From Anaeramoeba flamelloides (lineage: Eukaryota; Metamonada; Anaeramoebidae): 64,000 nt of DNA. The position numbers and the translations under genes were made by a program. The DNA lies in assembly GCA_027625915.1 (NCBI GenBank), contig JANTQA010000048.1, positions 1,302,001 to 1,366,000 of the forward strand. The letters run 5' to 3'. Position 1 is the stretch's first letter; every line of letters begins with the position of its first letter. Under the pieces are notes generated by a model that was not told where the DNA came from, ran no database searches, and saw only the letters and a program-made list of their open reading frames with translations. Positions 36,536 to 47,900 of this stretch are shown here, one piece after another.

Positions 36536-36740
36536 AATATACTATTTTTTTTGTCGACTATCCCCATTGTAGGGTGTGTATATTCTTGTTTATTAACTAT
36601 ACCTATATTTCGATTACCGTAATTTCTGTTCTGTTTATTGTTAAAGTGTGTTTGATAGATCTAGAGTTTTGGTATTTATTGAGAGTATTCTTTTTTTCTG
36701 TTGCTCAAAACCATGCAAATTTAACAAGGAAACACACTTG
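36536..36740 (+). CDS. Possible terminal exon of a small membrane protein
   Basis: After an AG at the end of TTTTTAAAAATAG, 67 codons are open to TGA with a plausible membrane-protein pattern: YTIFFVDYPHCRVCIFLFIN, YISITVISVLFIVKVCLIDL and WYLLRVFFFSV. GC is higher than around. There is no ATG in the block and no upstream exon was found among the repeats to the left, so it may be a relic. It lies 585 bp before the Rpn10 start. Confidence 0.25.
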
Positions 36741-37324
36741 AAATAACAACAAGAAAAAAATTATGTTGCTTGATTCACATAACATAATATTTATTAAATG
36801 AAATTTGTTCGATGATTAATAAGACAACTTCTATTTTTCTCATTATTTATCCAAAATTATTCTGTTTTTTATGTAATCCTTAAATACATTTATTAAGGAA
36901 TTAAAATTTAGGGTGGTGTATGAAAATACCTATTGAAACAATTGCTATTTTAGAAAAAGGATTTTGTTTCACAAAAAAAATGTAACATAAAATAAATTCC
37001 AAAATCAGAGCATTTGAAATTATCTTGAACAAGAAACCAAATGATAGTCAACCAATTTCATTTTACCACAATTCTTTTTATTCAAACAAACAGACTTTTA
37101 ACTGAAATCCTTCAAAAAAAAAAATTATCAATCGAACAATCAAAATCTGAAAAACAACACTTTTGTTAAAGAACAGAAAAAGGTTATTTGTAAGAGTTTA
37201 TTGAAACCAGACTTTTTCGGATTTTACACTAAATCTCAGAATAACAAGTTATTTTTATCAAAATTTATTTATTTTACATTTCAATTTGATTTTTAATCTT
37301 TAAAAAAGAAAAAGAGAAATTAAT

Positions 37325-40300
37325 ATGGTTTTAGAAGCTTGTGTTATTCTTATTGATAATTCTAGTCACTCAAGAAATGGTGACTTTGCACCTAATAGAT
37401 TTCTTTCGCAAATCGATTCCATTAGCTTTATTGCAGGTTCCAAAATCCAACAAAACAGAGTTAACACTGTTGGCATCCTCTCAATGAGCGGAAGGAGACC
37501 AGACCTTGTTTTGGCACCAACAAACGATGTCGGCCAAGTCTTAATTGCAACAAATAAGATCCAAATTGAAGGAAAGATCGATCTCATTTCGTCAATTGAA
37601 ATTGCTCAGTTGTCGCTCAAGCATAGGTCGAATAAAGAACACGCACAAAGGATTGTTATGTTCGTTGCAAGTCCTTTGGAGGAAAAAAAAGAAGATCTTG
37701 AAAAAATTGGAAGCCAATTAAGAAAGGCTTCAATTTCAATTGACGTTATTAATTTTGGAGAGACAGAAAGAAATGAAGAAAAATTATCAGCACTTATTGA
37801 CAATGCAAATAGTGGTGACAACTGCCATTTGTTATCGGTTCCTACATGTAATTTTCTTTTTTTTTTTTCTTTTCGTTTTTTTTTTTTGTTTTTATTATTT
37901 TTATTTTTTTTAAAGCACTTTTTTTTGTTTATCTTAAAATAAATTTATTTTTTTAACTTTTCAAAAAGACAAAAAACTAAAAACAAAAAACAAAAAAAAC
38001 TGTCAAGGATCTTTTTTTTTGAAAACAATTTTCAAAACTTTTACCTTACACCACATTTGAAAAAAGAACTTTACTTTCAGACTTTCTAACAATCAACTTT
38101 CTTTTTTTTTTTATTTTTTTTATTTCTCCAATAAGTACTTTAAGAAAAAAAACCAATGTTTTCAAAATTGTTTGTTTTGTGAAAAATTTATTTTCAAGAA
38201 GAGGGAATAAAAATTGTCTTCACACAGCCTTTTTAAAACTGTGAGGACTTTTTTAAAACTTTTCTCAAGTTTTCTATTTCAAAAAGGGATGACTCAACCT
38301 TTAAATGAGACGTAGAGGTTGGAGCCGAAAAAAAGCACTTTTTTCAAATAAAAAATTTTCAATTTATCAAAAAACAAAAATTTCTCATGTTAATTAAAGG
38401 CAAAACTTTAAAAAAGTTTTAATTCTAACATACTCAAAAAAAAGTACCACTTTTTGAAAATGTTTGTATCTACTATTAAAAATTGAGTGAAATTAATATT
38501 TCTTCAAATAGATTTTTCTCAAGGTGTGTTATCCACATCATATTATTTGAAAGACTCTTAAAAAAAAATATTAAATCAATAGTATTTTTTTTTTCAAAAA
38601 TAGGTTTGTATTATTTTTGTTAATTGACAAACAAATATATTTTGTGTTCTTCTCAAAAAAACACCTGTTTTTGATGTATACTTTGTTTCTCTGATCATTT
38701 TCAAGATTTTCGCGTTTTTCCGACAGCCAGTACTACTGTTAAGACAGAAACTTTCAATGAAAATTAAAGCACAAAAAAATTCTCAAATTAAGGCACATTT
38801 TTGAAATTTATTTTTACACAAATTATTTTCCTCAAATCAAAAAATGTGCCTTTATTTGAATATTTTTTACAACTTAAATTTCATTCAATGTTTGTGCCTG
38901 AAAAGTGGAACTGACTTTAAAGGTTAAAAGTTAAAATAGTTTTGCATTATCAAACAAAGAAATTTTATGTAAAATGGTGTGGCAAAAAACTGAATTTAAA
39001 AATATATTTATCACAACTTTCTAATATTTTAAAATGGTAAAACCACAATTAATTCTCACAAGTTTCCAAAAAAACACTTAAATTTTTTAAAAACCGAAAC
39101 AGAAACAAAAACAAAAACAAAAACACCGACTATTTCACATACTGTACTTTAAAAAAAAGTTTATTTTTTTGAAAAACTAAGATCAATAATCATTTCTTTA
39201 TTGAAATCAATTGTTTAAACAAAGAAAAATCGCACTATTTTTCAATTTTATACAAAATTATATTTAACCGTTCTCGAAAAAAATTGTTGAAGCGATTTTA
39301 ATTGCAAAACGGAAGTAAAAGGAAAAATTTTCAATATCTTTGTATTTTTCACTGATCAATAAAGATGCCTGAAATTGAAATTGTTCAAACTGGGTCAATA
39401 CCTATTGTTAAAATCTTAAAGTCAATTTCAAATGAATAGAAAAACCATAGAAACAACAAATCCATTTTTACAACAATGATTGTTGAAAAATAATTTGGTA
39501 GAAAAAATTTGATTACTCTATCGAAATCCAATCAAAAATTCTTTATTTTTTAAAATTCAAAATTTTCAAATCTCAAAACATCTTAGAAAAACATTTGTAA
39601 ACAGTTTTTTTCAATATAAATTTTTTAGATGATTTTAGGTTTTGACAATTTTAGAAAATTAGATTTTTACTCCTGCCGTTAGCTTTTTCAGAATTTAAAA
39701 GAATTGAGTAAAATCAAAGATTTTACTCTATTTTTTTTTTGAATTCTGAAAAACCTAGACACGTGGCACCACTCCACGGCACCCCACAACACTTTCCCAA
39801 TTCCCACAATAGTTGAATACATAAAACAGCTTTAAAGAATTGGAATTTTAAAGCATTAGAAAAATTAAAATGTTTTTTTTTTTTTTCAAGTAGAACTTTT
39901 TGTTTTTATACCTTTACTATGGATTTAATGAAGAAATACTGTAAAAAAGATCTTTAAAAAATCATTTTTTTAATTCACTCTTTTATTTCTCTTGTGTTTA
40001 ATTCCTTTTTATAACAATTTTAAAACCAATTCAGTCCTTGAAATTGTAAAGAAGTCCCATTCAAAAATTGGGATTTTAACTCTAAGAAAGATTATCCATC
40101 TTAATGATGATAAAAAAATAATCATTTTTATTGGAAAAGATTATTAAAAAATAATTTCAAAACCAAATTCCTATCCTTTAGTTTATAAAGAAATTTATTT
40201 TTCTATTTTGTTTATAATTTCATAAAATATTGTTGAAACGAGTGATTTTAAAATAATAATACTTGGATACAAGGGATGAAAAGCAACTTAACTTTTTTTT

Positions 40301-41549
40301 TGATTAATTATAAAATGCTTGTTAAAAAAAAAACCAAAAACAATCTTTTTAAATTGTAAAAAAAAAAAAAAAAATAAGAATTTTAGGAGAAGAACCAGAA
40401 AACACAAACCAAAAGCAATCAAAAAAAAATTCATTGAAATTTATAACAAATTATTGAGAACAAATCAAAAAGATATATCTGAAGGGTTTAATACAGATAT
40501 ATTGTTTTTTCAAAAAACATAGATTAATTAATTTTTAATTTCAGTGTAAAGTACAAATAACAATTAGAAAAATAATGAACATACGATACATAATTAATCC
40601 AATGGGCCTAAGGGCCTAAGAGTGTTCATTTCAAAAATTAGGATATATACTATACAAAAAACAATTATTTTAGATTTCGATTAAAAATGAACTTGGGTTT
40701 ACTCAAGCAAGTCTAAATTTAGAAAGTGATTTAAATGATCCTTTAAAAAAAACTTTTTGTAATAATAAATGTGTTTTTTCATTTCTTGTTTTATCATTTA
40801 TTGCTTTATTATTTTATATTCATAATCATATCTGTATTTAATCTTCTTGATTTAAAATTATATTTGTATTTCATCTTATTTCTTCAAAATGAATAGCAAC
40901 TGGTATTATCTTAGCAGATCAAATTCAAGGATCAGGAATTTTCTCAAGTTCATCAGGTGGGATGGGAGGAGGATATGAAGGTGGTTTTGGTGGAGGAGGA
41001 TATGCAGGAGGTATGGTTGATCCAAATGTTGATCCTGAACTTGCCATGGTTCTTCAAATGTCTTTGGAAGAAGAAAGGCAAAGACAAAGCAGATTACAAC
41101 AGGAGAATAATAACAATAACAATGAAAAGGAAGGCAACGAAGAAAAACAAGAAGAAAAAAAGATGGATCTCGAGGAAACTGAAGAAAGCTCGCAAAATAG
41201 CAACAAAAATGAAAACAATGAAACAAAGGAAGAACCAGACATGTTTTCACAATTGGAGGGCTTAACGGAAGAGGAACAAATGGAGTTAATTATGAAAATG
41301 TCGCTGGAAGAAATGGGTAACGAAGAATTAGAGCAATTGGGAATACCAAATGAAGAAGAAGAAACAGAAAAAGAAAAAGATCCTGAAGTTCAAAACGCTT
41401 TGCAAGACGAAGATTTAGTCGACTCAATCTTACTTTCCTTGCCTGGTGTTGATCCTGAAAATGAGGAAATTACAGAAACAATAAACAATATTAAAAAAGA
41501 AAGTAATGATGAAGAAAAAGACAAAGAAAAAAAAAATGAAAATGATTAA
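37325..41549 (+). CDS. RPN10: 26S proteasome regulatory subunit Rpn10 (S5a/PSMD4), two exons
   Basis: 391 residues from exon 1 (37325-37847) and exon 2 (40897-41549), joined in phase across a 3049-bp intron (GTAATT...AATAG). Rpn10 is the ubiquitin receptor that bridges lid and base of the 19S particle. Residues 1-190 are the VWA domain, with the family start MVLEACVILIDNS and NRFLSQIDSI, SMSGRRPDLVLAPTNDVGQ, HAQRIVMFVASPLEE and VINFGETE. After a Gly-rich linker come ubiquitin-interacting motifs: UIM1 near 220-238 (DPELAMVLQMSLEEERQRQ) and UIM2 near 299-316 (EEQMELIMKMSLEEM). A third, weaker UIM-like helix lies near 340-360 (DLVDSILLSLPGVDP). The tail is acidic and Lys rich. Length is close to the human protein (377). 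The intron holds a family E foldback element and a type-1 hairpin. Confidence 0.95.
38723..38919. mobile_element. Foldback MITE, family E, copy 5 (diverged)
   Basis: About 197 bp in the Rpn10 intron. GACAGCCAGTACTACTGTTA at the left and GTGGAACTGACTTTA at the right, with internal AAGGCACA and TGTGCCTT phrases. The ends are more changed than in copies at 33946 and 60983. Confidence 0.6.
39672..39800. repeat. Solitary type-1 hairpin with GC-rich spacer, Rpn10 intron
   Basis: TTTTTCAGAATTTAAAAGAA and its complement (TTGAATTCTGAAAAACCTAG) form a hairpin, followed by a GC-rich tail CACGTGGCACCACTCCACGG that resembles the complement of the array spacer (GAGTGCC). Related to 35110-36065. Confidence 0.55.
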
Positions 41550-43997
41550 AAAAAAAAAAAATTTTAATAATATTTTTTTTTCTTTTGATTTTATTTTTTT
41601 TAAAAAATAATTGGAACATTTCAATTCAAATTTTTTTTTAAAAATGAAAATTAGGTTTCAATATCTAATATTTTTTTTTAACAAAAAAATAACAATATTT
41701 TCAAAAAAAAAAAACATCCATTTATAATTAAAATAAAAAGTGATTGGTGATCATTACAAAATAAAATTATTTATTTTTAACTAATTTTTGGGTGTCATTT
41801 TTTATATTTAAATTTTTTTTTTGATCATTTTCTTTAGAATAATTATTGGATTGGAAAATTCTTTGAAGAGTCATACTTCCCGTGGCTGCCTTGATATTCA
41901 AGATGAAATAAAATAACCCAATAAATGAAAATTGTTGGAGTTTTTTCTCATTTATTAATTAAAAAATTGAATCCAAATAATATTAGATGTCAATCTATTA
42001 TTCAGGGTTCACATTTTGATTCTTTTTTGAAAAAACCAAAATAATTCTTTTTTTTGATTCCATGAAATCAAATGATTCTTTTTTCTTTCAATGATTAATC
42101 TCAACTCGTTTCTTATTTACATTCATTTTTACAAGGATTCACATACTTATCAAAATTTTTATAATTAATTATTTTTTTTTTATTTTCAAAAAGAATTTTA
42201 TATTTCTCAAAAAAATAAATATTTAAGGTTTTTTTTCTTGGGATTTTAGTTTTCATTGTCTCTTCACCAATCCTGAAGTTTTTAAGTTTATTCCTGAGAA
42301 GAAAATTATTTTACTTTGAAATGGAATCAAAAGATTCTTTTTTTTTTTTTTTAATAGAGTTTTGCTACCAAAAAAAAATTCTTTTTCTGATTCCATGGAA
42401 TCAGAATAAAATAATTTTTAATGTTTTTGAAAAATTATACTTCAAATGGACTTTAAAAAGTTGAAAATGGTTGATAAAAATTGATTCCATTGGAATCTTT
42501 TTCATCTTATGATTCCAAATTTTATTTTTTGAGATTCTAAAAATTCCAAAAATGGAATCATTTTGGGAACTCTGCTAATATTTATCAAATTTTTTCTCTT
42601 GTGAGAATTTTTATTAATGTCTAAAATCTCAATTAATGTTTATATTGGAAATATTAATTTCCTTTTAGAATTAACAATTTGATATAGAAACCCGATACAT
42701 GTATTCTAATGTAATCAAAAGGAGTTATTTAATAATAATTTTTTCAATAAATTTCAAAATTATTTCATTGAAAGGATTAATAGAATTGATATGAAGTTCT
42801 GAGGATAATCACCCATTTGAAAACACATATTATTATTGCATTCTAATCATGGAAACTCCACTTTCTTAACTAAGTGAATAATTAAAATACTGAATTCAGA
42901 TTATTTTGTTATTTTTTTACTAGTTTTTTGAGAAAGTAATTTTCAAAATAAAAGTATTTTTCACGTATTAAAACTAAAAAAAGTCGAATTCTGAAATCAT
43001 TGTATTTAATAATGATAATAGTGAGATTCCATACCCACTTTAATTTAAATAAAAATATTTTATCATTTATTTTCAAGATCTAAAAATCCAAACAAAAAAG
43101 ATAATTAAATTGGGAAACAAAGTGAAACGCATAAAAAAAAGTGAAATATGGTTTTTAATTGGAAAATTATTGAAAATTCAAAGTAAGATCAATTAATAAA
43201 AAGAAAAAATATATGATTTAAGACAAAAGGGAGGATTCTACACAATAACAGTTTTTTCATAATTGTTTCTTTTGGTTCTGAGCTTTTCTTTGATTGATCT
43301 ATTATTAAAAATTTGTTCAAAAAATTGACTATTTTTGGGATCTCCAAAACAGCATTAACAATTTCGATATGAAAAGTAGATTTAAATTGTATTTGCTGGG
43401 TTGATTGAAAATAATATAATGGGTTATTCTTTAAAGCCTTGGATTATTATAAAAAAAAAAATGTCCATTTTTTTTTTTTCATTTTTTTTCAATCTTCTTA
43501 ATCAAAAACTCCATGAACCAAAGATTTTTTGAACTGTAAAAATGATTACTGTTCAAACCTATCCAAATACTTTTGTAGAAAACTATAACTTATAGATATT
43601 ATAAAAAAGTCAATTTAAAAAAAAATATCAATAAAAAAATCGACATTTTTTGCTTTTACAATGGGACTAGAGCTTTAAAGGGTTATATGTTTCTTCTATT
43701 AATTGATCTTACTTTTCATTTTTAGTTTCTAGTACTGATCCAAATTAAAAACCATGTTGAACTTTTAATCCCTATTTAAATTTTTTTACGTAAGGTTTAG
43801 AATTTTTTTATAGACAAATTATACAAAAAAGTAATTCTTTGCAAAATGAAAACTCATTTTTATGAAGTGGATAAATGGGTTTGTGTAATCATGTTTAATT
43901 GTATCCTTTGAAAATAAATGTTCTATTACCATTTGGGAAAAAAACAATTTAAAGTTATTAGTCCCTTAAAACTTGTACATTACAAAAATATACCCTA
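41550..43997. other. Intergenic: repeat I copy 2 and a GATTCC/GGAATC cluster
   Basis: 41990-42180 is the second copy of repeat I. From 42050 to 42560 the words GATTCC and GGAATC recur many times, several as joined palindromes (GATTCCATGGAATC near 42393, GATTCCATTGGAATC near 42483). No gene. The remainder is homopolymer-rich. Confidence 0.4.
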
Positions 43998-44163
43998 TAA
44001 TGGTGTGAATTATAAATGGATAAATTTTTCACTTCCTTTTCTATTTTTTTCTTTGAAAACTCTATTCTCAAAGAAATAAGTTGTAATTTGTGGGACCATA
44101 GATAAAAAAAGCAAATTGAAAATGAAGTGACAATTTTTCCCATTTCGAATTCAAATAACGGCA
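43998..44163. mobile_element. Inverted-repeat MITE, family C, copy 3, next to a start codon
   Basis: Left end TAATGGTGTGAATTATAAAT and right end TTCGAATTCAAATAACGGCA match the family C ends with changes; the centre (TTGTAATTTGTGGGACCATA, AAATTGAAAATGAAGTGA) is the same as in the copy at 24131. The right end is about 19 bp before the ATG of the gene at 44183. Confidence 0.65.
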
Positions 44164-44182
44164 TCATTTTTTTGTATTTTCT

Positions 44183-44539
44183 ATGAATTTTTATTTGCTT
44201 TTTCTATTTTGTTTGATCTTCACGACTTTTACAAGAGAAGATAATCGTCAACAACTCCTTAATTTATACGAATTAAATGATCTTTCTGATGATTTGTTGC
44301 TTGAGGGAAAGCTTGAGGTAATAAAAAATCAATCAGATTTTAACGAGCAAGATGTAAACGCTGCATGGTCCGAACTGAAAATATTTCTTACATTAGTTAT
44401 GGGATCTTTTCTTATTGGTTGCTTTTTTTCTTATTTTCCAATTGGCTCTGCAAATGAAAAAATTAATAAGGCATCAATTGTTTCTTTAGAAAAAGCCTAT
44501 TTTGAAAATCAAAATCTAAAAAAGAACAAAAATTATTAA
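44183..44539 (+). CDS. Small secretory-pathway membrane protein, 118 aa, unknown family
   Basis: Single frame with ATG. Residues 1-18 (MNFYLLFLFCLIFTTFTR) look like a cleavable signal peptide. Residues 19-62 form an acidic, Leu-rich luminal part with one N-glycosylation sequon (Asn49). Residues 66-87 (KIFLTLVMGSFLIGCFFSYF) are a membrane span. The last 30 residues are basic and cytosolic if the topology is type I. I do not recognise the family. The coding part is richer in GC than both flanks. The transcription start must lie in, or just right of, the MITE that ends 19 bp upstream, or the leader is very short. Confidence 0.6.
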   Translation: MNFYLLFLFCLIFTTFTREDNRQQLLNLYELNDLSDDLLLEGKLEVIKNQSDFNEQDVNAAWSELKIFLTLVMGSFLIGCFFSYFPIGSANEKINKASIVSLEKAYFENQNLKKNKNY

Positions 44540-45604
44540 CACAACAAAAACAAAAGCACAAACAAAAAAACAACCAATTACAAACTAAAACTCAGTATAA
44601 AATAATATATTTATTTTGAAATTTGCACAAATCCTTTTTAAAAAAACAGTTCACAAATACACCACCCAAGAACGAATTTTAAACACACAAAACTTTTTAA
44701 TTGGAAACAGTAATGAAATTTTTTATTATTTTTTTCAATTAACAAAAAATGATAGAAACCAAAGGAATCACAAACCTTTTTACAAACTAAAATACAGATT
44801 GAATTATTGAGACAAGCAAAAAAATAGGAATTTTTTCTGATCGAAAACAAGAGGAAAAAAAAAACAATTTTAAAGAGAAAACCAAATCTCAATTTAGGCA
44901 CACAAACTCGAGATTTTTTTTTGTTTTTTTTTAAGGAATAGGCGATCCTGTTGCAAGTTTAAACAATCTAAAGATTATGGAATAGAGATTTTGCATTGAG
45001 AATTATTTTAATTGTTTCCATTCAAATATGCATCTATTTCGATCTCTTTTCAAACATTTTAAAATTTAGATTCTGGAATTTCTAAGAGCAGAAGTATCGT
45101 ACCACAATACGGTTTCGTCAATTTTCACAAAAAAATAAAGGTTTCTGTGATTATTATTCTCAGTTTCTTGGGTGTAACTCTTTTTTTAATTTTTAATGAT
45201 AAATAAATTTTTTATTTAATAAGTTTCAATTATTTGATTTTTAAGGAAATATTTTTTCAGAAGGTTTATAATTCGGAAAAGTTGAAGTCTAACATAAAAA
45301 TTAATCTTGAAGAAATGTAAATTCAGCTGAAGATTTACCAAAAATTGTTTTTTTTGGTCTTAATGTTTCTGAATTACAAAATAATTCACAAAATTTCAAA
45401 AAGAATTATTTTAATGCCAGAGGTTTGATCTGATATTACGAAAATTTTATTACACAACCAATATCTGACTTTCAGAATATTTACAACTAGAAATTGCCAT
45501 AACAAGAATTTGTCCATAATTTTGAACTTTAGGACATTTTTTTATTTCATTTTGCTTTTTTCTACAGATCAATCCTTCCAAACTTGAAATTATCAGATTA
45601 AATT

Positions 45605-45750
45605 TTACCATTGTGAAAAAAATTTGGGTTATTAAAAAAAATTGGGTGTGTCAAAAATTATTTTGGTAAAATTTACCATTTAAAAAACGAAAACAAATTT
45701 TTGAAATACCCAATTTTTTTTTAATGAACCAAATTTTTTTCACAATGGTT
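45605..45750. mobile_element. 145-bp inverted-repeat element
   Basis: Arms of about 42 bp, beginning ACCATTGTGAAAAAAATTTG and ending in the complement, with an ACCCAATTTTTTTT/AAAAAAAATTGGGT inner part. Only one copy seen here. MITE-like by shape only. Confidence 0.45.
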
Positions 45751-45797
45751 ATTTAAAATGAAACAAACTACAAGAAAATTTTCAAAATATACCAAAT

Positions 45798-46024
45798 TAC
45801 TATTTGTTGCAAAATAAATTGAACAAAATTTTCATTCAGCTTTCCAAAAAAAGATTTGTATATCAAGTAACATTTCAAATTTTTAATACTGAAACAAAGT
45901 ATAAATTATGAATTTCCCTTTTAGAATTGGAGAACTTTGATGATTTATTTTTATTCTTGGGAGGTTTTTATTTTGGACAAGGCAGAATTAACATTTTGAT
46001 TTTTTTATTTTATAATTAACAGTA
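45798..46024. mobile_element. MITE, family M, copy 2
   Basis: Left TACTATTTGTTGCAAAATAA with ACAAAATTTTCATTC, right TTTATTTTATAATTAACAGTA. Same end order and length (227 bp) as 24510-24736, but more diverged; its inner right arm has decayed. Confidence 0.55.
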
Positions 46025-46399
46025 TGCTCAAACAATTAATAAAATTATTCAAATTTTTTTATTCAGGTTTTAATAAATAATCAAAGATTTTATCTTAATT
46101 TACTAATCTCTTTTAAATTTTTTTACATAAATTTCAAGGTGATTGAGTAAATATTTTGCATATTACTTAGATTTGGAATCCTTCGTTTATTTTCAATATA
46201 AAACATATTTCTAGATAAGCAATCCTTATTTAGAAATTGTTCAAAAAAAAAATAATATAGACTAGTCCCTTTATAAAAATGAAAAAAAAAAAAAAAACAA
46301 AAAATTCTGTTTTTAGGGAAAAAAAGTTAAGAGAAATGATCTAATATCATCTTTTTATCATGATTTGTTTTCATTAAAAGAACCAACTAACCTACTTAA

Positions 46400-46400
<1 letters not shown>

Positions 46401-46439
<39 letters not shown>
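46401..46439. repeat. (CA)n microsatellite followed by (TA)n
   Basis: About 19 CA units, the only sizeable CA tract in the window, followed by a short ATATATATAT run. Confidence 0.95.
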
Positions 46440-46444
<5 letters not shown>

Positions 46445-47900
46445 TATATATATGTTGAAGTAAATTTGAATATTATTTTTTTTTTCTTGTTCGGAAATGA
46501 AAATTATCATCATAAAAAAAACTTAATCTTGTAAATTAATAAACCAAATAAATTATAAACTATAAAAAAATTTTTAAAAATTAAAAGAAAAATAAATTTT
46601 CAACAAATATAAACTATATTTCAAAATAATTGGCCCATTAAAAATCAAATTTTGAAAATAAATATTTTTATAAATTGAATTTATCTATTATAATAAAAAA
46701 AATACTATTTTAATATTCAGTTCTATACAGTAGAAATATTTTTTTTTCATCCAAAAATAAAATAAAAAAAAGTAAAATAAAAATTAAAAAAAATTGGGCA
46801 ATTTATTATGAAATATAGTTTATTTAGAAATCTCCAAAATTATGTTTTCATTTAATTTTTTAAAAAAACCTATAATTTAAGTTGTCACTCATTAACAACA
46901 GAAGAAATGTTTCAATTATCTTTCTGGGATTTATTTATTATCATTTTATTTTGAAAAAGTCAAATTAATGATTGTAGTCACCTTTGACACCTTTACCTAC
47001 AAGACAAGGAAAATTTTTTCAAAAAAAAATCTCTAAATTTTGTATTTTTGAAATACACTCATATAATAAACATTATTATACATAAGATTTTTCAAAGAGA
47101 TTTACAACTTTAATAGATATTAATCAGAATTGAAAAAAAAATGAAATTTTTCAGTAATATTTTTTGCATTTTTAATTGTAAAATTTTTGAATTTTTTATT
47201 TGACTTAGTAGAGAGATAAATTTCAATTATTTATTTAATAGTCTAAAAGGAAACATATTTTTCAATTTTAAAATAGCACAAAATATTTCAATCAAGAGAT
47301 ATTGCTAAATTAAATTGAAAATCTGATTTTTTATCTGTTTTTGGAATATTTTTTATCATTTTATTTTTTTCCATGTTTGAGTTTATATATATATACCCGA
47401 TTGTTTTCAGCAAATTGCTTTAACATTTATTCTTTTTTCAATATTAATGTTCAATCAAAAATTAATTCATTTCAACTTATTCCATTAAAAAAATACCCCA
47501 AAAATAGGTGTTTTTTTAAAAAGTCAGTATTTTTGAAAAGGGGGGTATTTGAATTTTCATAAGTTTAATAGCTATCTTTTCTTAATTACATAAAATTATG
47601 ATAACTTTGAAAAAATAATTTATAATAGAAGTATAACTGAAATCCAATTTATAGTTTTGGCTAACTTTAATTTTCGGTGTTTAAATTTTCCTTGTAGTGT
47701 AATGGAATAGGTTTATTTTATTTTTTTTTAGAAAATATTTTTATTCCCTACCAATATTTAAAATGAATACTAAATTAACGAGAAAAAAAAAAAATCATTT
47801 TTTTTCAAACTCTCACTCATAAAGTAATTATATTTTTATATTGCTTTTTTTTAAAATTACGAGAAAATTAACAAATATAAAATCAAATTTAATAATTTAT

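Larger units (their letters stand above)
44540..47900. other. Intergenic with a small inverted repeat, a family M copy, repeat J and a CA microsatellite
   Basis: 45605-45750 is a small inverted repeat (ACCATTGTGAAAAAAATTTG left, CAAATTTTTTTCACAATGGT right). 45798-46024 is family M. 46401-46439 is (CA)n. 46490-46850 is the second copy of repeat J. No gene found. Confidence 0.5.

Noticed and set aside
40319-40522. Plus-strand Lys-rich frame in the Rpn10 intron
   Set aside because: Homopolymer-driven; Rpn10 exons join in phase without it.
40906-41250. Minus-strand frame of 114 codons
   Set aside because: Antisense of Rpn10 exon 2.
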